Assembly: GCA_009780755.1 (NCBI GenBank) | Contig: WQZL01000102.1 | Coordinates: 1-8,964, forward strand | Length of the DNA: 8,964 bases | Direction: 5' to 3' | From: Promicromonosporaceae bacterium | Lineage (GTDB): Bacteria; Actinomycetota; Actinomycetes; Actinomycetales; Cellulomonadaceae | Shown here: positions 5,943-8,964 of the stretch, piece after piece | Layout of the letters: every line of letters begins with the position of its first letter | How positions within the stretch are numbered: the first letter of the stretch is position 1 | The notes under the pieces: model-generated | What the model was told of the DNA's origin: nothing | The model's database searches: none | What the model saw: the letters and a program-made list of their open reading frames with translations, nothing else | Translations under genes and position numbers: made by a program

Positions 5943-6228
5943 CGTCACGCCCCGTTTCATTAGGCGCGTCGTCGGCGCGGCCACGCCCCGACATGTAATC
6001 GGCGAGTACAAGCACCCCGATATAGCTAAGCACGATGTAAACCAGCGCGATGTCTAGGTAGAAGCTCATGCCGGTGGCTAGGGCAAGCACGATTACCAGC
6101 ATGTTCACCTTGGAGGCGACGAGCGTGTAGCCGAGCAGGCGTGCCCACGGGTCGCGGCCTCGCAGCGCGACGGCGGCGGTGGCCACCGACGCGGTCAGCA
6201 GGATGTAGGAGATGACGGTTAGGAACAC
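5935..6228 (-). CDS. mrpF: Mrp-type antiporter subunit F
   Basis: MrpF is a small membrane subunit, equivalent to MbhB. The 97-aa protein has three membrane segments at about residues 3-22, 32-52 and 57-79 and a very acidic C-terminal tail ending in DDD. The family hallmark FYLDIALVYIVLSYIGVLVL (57-76), with the conserved membrane Asp59, is present; RGRDPWARLLGY (23-34) matches the loop between helices 1 and 2. Translation starts at GTG 6228, which overlaps the mrpE stop by one nt (TAGTG) and follows a strong GAGGGGGA site. The 8-nt overlap with mrpG and one-base overlap with mrpE show tight coupling within the operon. Confidence 0.92.
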   Translation of the reverse strand: MFLTVISYILLTASVATAAVALRGRDPWARLLGYTLVASKVNMLVIVLALATGMSFYLDIALVYIVLSYIGVLVLADYMSGRGRADDAPNETGRDDD

Positions 6229-6725
6229 TATGTGTCCCCCTCGATCTTCAAACGAGCGATGGAGCGTTCCAGCCTTGCCACCCCGGCCTTGGCTCGGGCC
6301 ACGTTCGGGTCGGCGGTGATTACGTGCAGACGCGCATCCTCGCGTTCCACCGCCACGGAACCGGGGGTGAGAATTACGGTGTTTGCCAGCAGGAATAGGG
6401 CCAGATCGTCGGTGAGAGCGGACTCGTGAACAAACTCGGTTTCCTCACCTGGTGCGGTCAAGATGATCCAAATCATGCCCACGGCCGCGATAGTCATCTC
6501 TCGCAGCAGCATCACCACATAGCGGATGGTGGCCCACGGCGTTAGCACAATCGAGGCGTAGTCGATCTTCAGCAGCACGTTGGTAAGCACTATCGCGCCG
6601 ATTGCCACCCCCACTCCGGCCGCGACGACGAGCCAGTTAAGCAGCTCAACCATCACAATCCATACGACAAGGAAGGTAATCACGATGGGTAGGTAACGCC
6701 AGAAGCTACGCAGCCTTGGCTTCAT
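6228..6725 (-). CDS. mrpE: Mrp-type antiporter subunit E
   Basis: MrpE is a membrane subunit without a complex I counterpart, equivalent to MbhA, needed for assembly or full activity of Mrp complexes. The 165-aa protein has hydrophobic segments at about residues 11-28, 31-52 and 67-90, then a cytoplasmic domain. The family motif ILTPGSVAVE (118-127) followed by the beta-strand stretch ARLHVITADP (131-140) is diagnostic. The C-terminal region (about 141-162) is a charged Ala/Arg/Leu/Glu helix. The ATG at 6725 overlaps the mrpD stop as TAATG, indicating coupled translation. Length is normal for the family and nothing appears missing. Confidence 0.92.
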   Translation of the reverse strand: MKPRLRSFWRYLPIVITFLVVWIVMVELLNWLVVAAGVGVAIGAIVLTNVLLKIDYASIVLTPWATIRYVVMLLREMTIAAVGMIWIILTAPGEETEFVHESALTDDLALFLLANTVILTPGSVAVEREDARLHVITADPNVARAKAGVARLERSIARLKIEGDT

Positions 6726-8350
6726 TAGGTGCCCCCTCCCCTGGTGATGGTGGTGGCGAAGATCAGCGCCGACGCGAAGAAGACGGTAAGCATAAGCGCG
6801 GCTTGCGGCAGGCTGAGCGCGATGTTCAACGGCCCCCGCAGCCGTTCTAGGGCGTTGGCGCTAACTCGGTAGGCGGCCAGGGAGTGGGCCAGGAGGGCAC
6901 CGGTGAGCATCGCAATGAAGGTAGCCACCTTGACTGCCCCGGGCCAAAACTGAATTTCCAGGTAGTAGCCGGTAATCAGATCAACCGCGTCGGTGGCGAA
7001 GATCGCGATGGTCGCGCTTACCGCCGTGAAAATCACGCCGATGGCAAACCGATCCGGCAGGCGGCGCCAGGCGGCAAACCTTGTTGGGGCATCAGAGGTG
7101 CCGAACATAACCAGCCCGAGGCGCACCATCACCAAAATGGTGCCGATGTTTACCGCCCACATGGCTGCCTCTATCCATCCCGTGGCACCAAGCAACATCA
7201 TGTCTTTAGAGACGGCCCCGCCGGTAAATGGGGCGCCAACCATGTTCAGCATGGCCAGCGCCGCCAGCGTGGCGACGAACGGCATTCGTCGACCAACCCC
7301 GCGAATCTCCCCCAACCGGGCGGTGCCGTACCAGCGGATCATCCTGGCCGCGATCAGGAACAGCACCGCCTTGGCGAGCGCGTGAGTGACCAGGTGCAAC
7401 AGCGCACCGGCGGTGGCCGTGGTAGAACCGGCAGCAAAGCCAAGCACGATCAGCCCGGATTGAGAGACGGTGGAAAAGGCCAAGACGAGGCGGATGTCCT
7501 CTTGCGCCAGGGAGATGGCAGCCCCAAGTAGCCCGGTGATTATGCCGACAACGGCCAGAAAAATCCTGGCATCGAACGCAGGGGCAAACATGTCCAGCAG
7601 GCGGTACACCCAAAACAGCGCGCCCTTGACCAGCACGCAAGACATGATCCACAGCATCGGCGAGGGCGCCCCTGGGTTGCCGTAGGAGTGGGGCACGTAG
7701 CTGAACAGCGGGAACAGCCCGGCCTTTAGGCCCACACCGGTGAGCATCAGCGCAAACGGCAGCACCAGTACCCGTCCGTCAACTCCGGCCGCGATCACTT
7801 CGGTGATCTGCGTGACCGAGAGTACCCCGAACGAGCGGTAGAGGTAGGCGACGCCGAACAGGAAGAACATCATCGCCACAAGCTGGACGACGAGGTAGTA
7901 AAGGCCGTCGTAGGTGTTGCGGCGATTCTTGCGGTACATCACGGTCAGCACGGCCACCAGCGAAGCCACCTCGAACAGCACGAACAGGGTGAACACGTCA
8001 TCTGCGATGAAGATGCCGGAGCTAAGCCCTTGCAACACCAGCAGCAACAGCAGCAACTTGTTGTCTGCGTATGAAGCGCGCAGCACGTAGACCACGGCTG
8101 CCGCAAACAACAGCAGGGTCAGGGTCACCAAAGTAAGCGAGATGCTGTCAGTGCGGAGGGTGACGTACAGCAGCGCATCGTCGCCGCCCAACACCTCAAA
8201 GGTAGGCTCATAACCGGCGTGAAGCCAGGCTCCCACCGCGAGGAAGCCAAGAACCGCTTGGCCCGCCAAGGCCAGTGTGCGGGCAGCAACCGGGGGCAGC
8301 TTGTAGATGGCGACGCCAAGTATGACTGGGGCAAGCACCAGCCAGACCAT
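6725..8350 (-). CDS. mrpD: Mrp-type antiporter subunit D, the only large antiporter-like subunit in the operon
   Basis: This 541-aa polytopic protein belongs to the NuoL/M/N-MrpA/D antiporter family (Proton_antipo_M). Proton-path residues are in place: Glu127 in LFEVAS (TM5), Lys209 in GLKAGLFPL (TM7), Lys242 in VLVKGALFW (TM8), the His/Lys set in HLVTHALAKA (His319, His323, Lys327), and Lys382 in GAVSKDMM (TM12). The loop after TM7 reads YVPHSYGNPGAPSPMLW (218-234), a variant of the commoner LPxAHxxAPxPVS. The frame extends to an ATG at 8392, but ATG 8350 is chosen because GGAAGG lies exactly 6 nt upstream, while the longer start has no ribosome binding site and its extra 14 residues are read from the inverted-repeat region. 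It is first in the operon, unlike the A-to-G order of standard Mrp loci. Confidence 0.92.
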   Translation of the reverse strand: MVWLVLAPVILGVAIYKLPPVAARTLALAGQAVLGFLAVGAWLHAGYEPTFEVLGGDDALLYVTLRTDSISLTLVTLTLLLFAAAVVYVLRASYADNKLLLLLLVLQGLSSGIFIADDVFTLFVLFEVASLVAVLTVMYRKNRRNTYDGLYYLVVQLVAMMFFLFGVAYLYRSFGVLSVTQITEVIAAGVDGRVLVLPFALMLTGVGLKAGLFPLFSYVPHSYGNPGAPSPMLWIMSCVLVKGALFWVYRLLDMFAPAFDARIFLAVVGIITGLLGAAISLAQEDIRLVLAFSTVSQSGLIVLGFAAGSTTATAGALLHLVTHALAKAVLFLIAARMIRWYGTARLGEIRGVGRRMPFVATLAALAMLNMVGAPFTGGAVSKDMMLLGATGWIEAAMWAVNIGTILVMVRLGLVMFGTSDAPTRFAAWRRLPDRFAIGVIFTAVSATIAIFATDAVDLITGYYLEIQFWPGAVKVATFIAMLTGALLAHSLAAYRVSANALERLRGPLNIALSLPQAALMLTVFFASALIFATTITRGGGT

Positions 8351-8356
8351 GTCGTG

Positions 8357-8362
8357 CCTTCC
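8357..8362 (-). promoter_or_regulatory. Ribosome binding site deciding the mrpD start
   Basis: GGAAGG on the minus strand, 6 nt before the ATG at 8350. No such site precedes the in-frame ATG at 8392, so the shorter protein is favoured. Confidence 0.7.
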
Positions 8363-8375
8363 GTCGAGAGATCGC

Positions 8376-8409
8376 GCCGCCGCGATACGCATATATAAAT
8401 CGCGGCGGC
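8376..8409. repeat. Perfect 11-bp inverted repeat with AT-rich centre upstream of the mrp operon
   Basis: GCCGCCGCGAT (8376-8386) and its exact complement (8399-8409) flank the 12-nt centre ACGCATATATAA. It lies 26-59 bp before the mrpD start codon. The AT-rich centre contains TATATA-type sequence on the minus strand that could be a -10 element, which would make the repeat an operator. Equally, the RNA hairpin could end the upstream permease transcript, though no T-run follows the stem. Confidence 0.7.
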
Positions 8410-8522
8410 CAGCGCCCGTCGCGATGCTCTAAGCGTAGTGCGTAAACGACTCCGCCCCCGGCCAACTGACTACCCGCGGTCGTCTCATGCCTCTGGCTCG
8501 TTTGGGGTGACGTCTTCTAGGG

Positions 8523-8964
8523 CTAACTCCAGCGGAAGGCTTTCACTGCGGTTGGGGCTAGCACCAGCGTCCAGGCGACCATCGCGATCACCTCGACGAC
8601 AGGGAAGGTGCCGCCGGTGAGGCCGTAGGACATGGTGCCGGTGGCCGCGCCGAGCGGAGCGAGGCGGCCAATCTGTCCCAGCGCGCCCGTTAGACCGTTT
8701 GGGGTCATGGCTCCGGCCAGGATGATGGAGACAAAGAAGGTAATCATGCCGATGCCGGTGCCAACGGAGGCGCGAGGCACCACGGCTGCGATCAGGGTAC
8801 CGAGAGCCAACATTGCGGCCAGGCCCAGGCCGTAACCCAACACGACAAGGCCGAGGCTTTCTGGGGCGGTGAGGCCAAAGGCTAGTTGCGCGGCGGTCAG
8901 CGCCAGGACACCGGATAGGACTGCGGCTACGAAGGTAATCACGAAGTGGGCGCCGAGCAGCACC
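8523..8964 (-). CDS. ABC-2 type transporter permease, C-terminal fragment cut by the window edge
   Basis: The frame is open from the right edge to a TAG at 8523, giving at least 146 residues; the true start lies outside the window. The fragment has membrane segments at about residues 5-28, 36-62, 68-87 and 117-139. The fold, with a GTLIAAVVPRASVGTGIGMI stretch (55-74), a re-entrant-looking LAGAMTPNG loop (82-90), a LAPLGAATG stretch (101-109) and a final helix ending in AFRWS, is typical of the last part of an ABC-2 permease (drug, lipid or polymer export). The partner ATPase would be expected just upstream, outside the window. Substrate cannot be judged. It has the same orientation as the mrp operon but is 172 bp away, so a functional link is not implied. 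Confidence 0.75.
   Translation of the reverse strand, partial: VLLGAHFVITFVAAVLSGVLALTAAQLAFGLTAPESLGLVVLGYGLGLAAMLALGTLIAAVVPRASVGTGIGMITFFVSIILAGAMTPNGLTGALGQIGRLAPLGAATGTMSYGLTGGTFPVVEVIAMVAWTLVLAPTAVKAFRWS

Larger units (their letters stand above)
8351..8522 (-). promoter_or_regulatory. 172-bp gap expected to hold the mrp operon promoter
   Basis: This is the only gap of useful size upstream of the six coupled mrp genes, so the promoter should lie here unless transcription comes from the permease gene. Beyond the inverted repeat at 8376-8409 and the ribosome binding site at 8357-8362, I see no clear -35/-10 pair. TATATA on the minus strand at about 8391-8396 is the best -10-like sequence, but no good -35 stands 16-19 bp before it. 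I find no supportable gene in this gap on either strand. Confidence 0.3.

Noticed and set aside
6884..7531. A 215-codon open frame on the plus strand opposite mrpD
   Set aside because: The product is low-complexity, rich in Gly/Arg/His/Gln, and mirrors the codon pattern of mrpD. No ribosome binding site or motif supports it.
8351..8392. Longer mrpD start at ATG 8392
   Set aside because: It has no ribosome binding site, and its extra 14 codons are read partly from the inverted repeat; GGAAGG stands 6 nt before ATG 8350.
4112..8964. A new defence system or mobile island
   Set aside because: No nuclease, integrase, transposase, reverse transcriptase or toxin-like gene is visible; the genes are transport and housekeeping functions of similar base composition.

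Overview
The window looks like a piece of a high-GC actinobacterial chromosome. The grounds are the strong GC bias, the S1 protein with four S1 domains and a long acidic tail, the coaE and metK-priA neighbourhoods typical of that phylum, and the GTG starts. Every recognisable gene lies on the minus strand, so transcription runs from high to low coordinates. No rRNA, tRNA, CRISPR array, transposase or phage gene was seen.

In transcription order, the window opens (right edge) with the C-terminal part of an ABC-2 type transporter permease. A 172-bp gap follows, holding a perfect 11-bp inverted repeat around an AT-rich centre. Then comes a compact six-gene Mrp-type cation/proton antiporter operon, with starts and stops overlapping or 1 nt apart: mrpD, mrpE, mrpF, mrpG, a fused gene (MrpA C-terminal modules DUF4040/MbhD and MbhE joined to MrpB), and mrpC. 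There is only one large antiporter-like subunit and no full-length MrpA. In order and content the set resembles the membrane arm of archaeal membrane-bound hydrogenase (Mbh) more than the textbook seven-gene Mrp operon, but no hydrogenase or other redox subunit is visible here.

Between mrpC and rpsA lies a 217-bp gap with a striking 70-bp inverted repeat built from four copies of the 11-mer TCGAGRTCGGT, followed by a palindrome and a candidate rpsA promoter. rpsA (ribosomal protein S1) has a 122-nt 3' region with a small hairpin, a repeat-like imperfect hairpin, and a strong 14-bp GC-rich hairpin that probably terminates transcription.

After the terminator comes a tightly packed housekeeping run: a small unrecognised lipoprotein, coaE (last step of CoA synthesis), metK (S-adenosylmethionine synthesis), and the start of priA (primosomal protein N'), which runs off the left edge. 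The coaE-metK junction brings together two neighbourhoods, rpsA-coaE and metK-priA, that I know as separate loci in many actinobacteria.

Most of the window is ordinary core genome. The parts worth a second look are the Mbh-like minimal Mrp operon with its fused subunit, the four-half-site inverted repeat, the palindrome upstream of mrpD, and the small lipoprotein.
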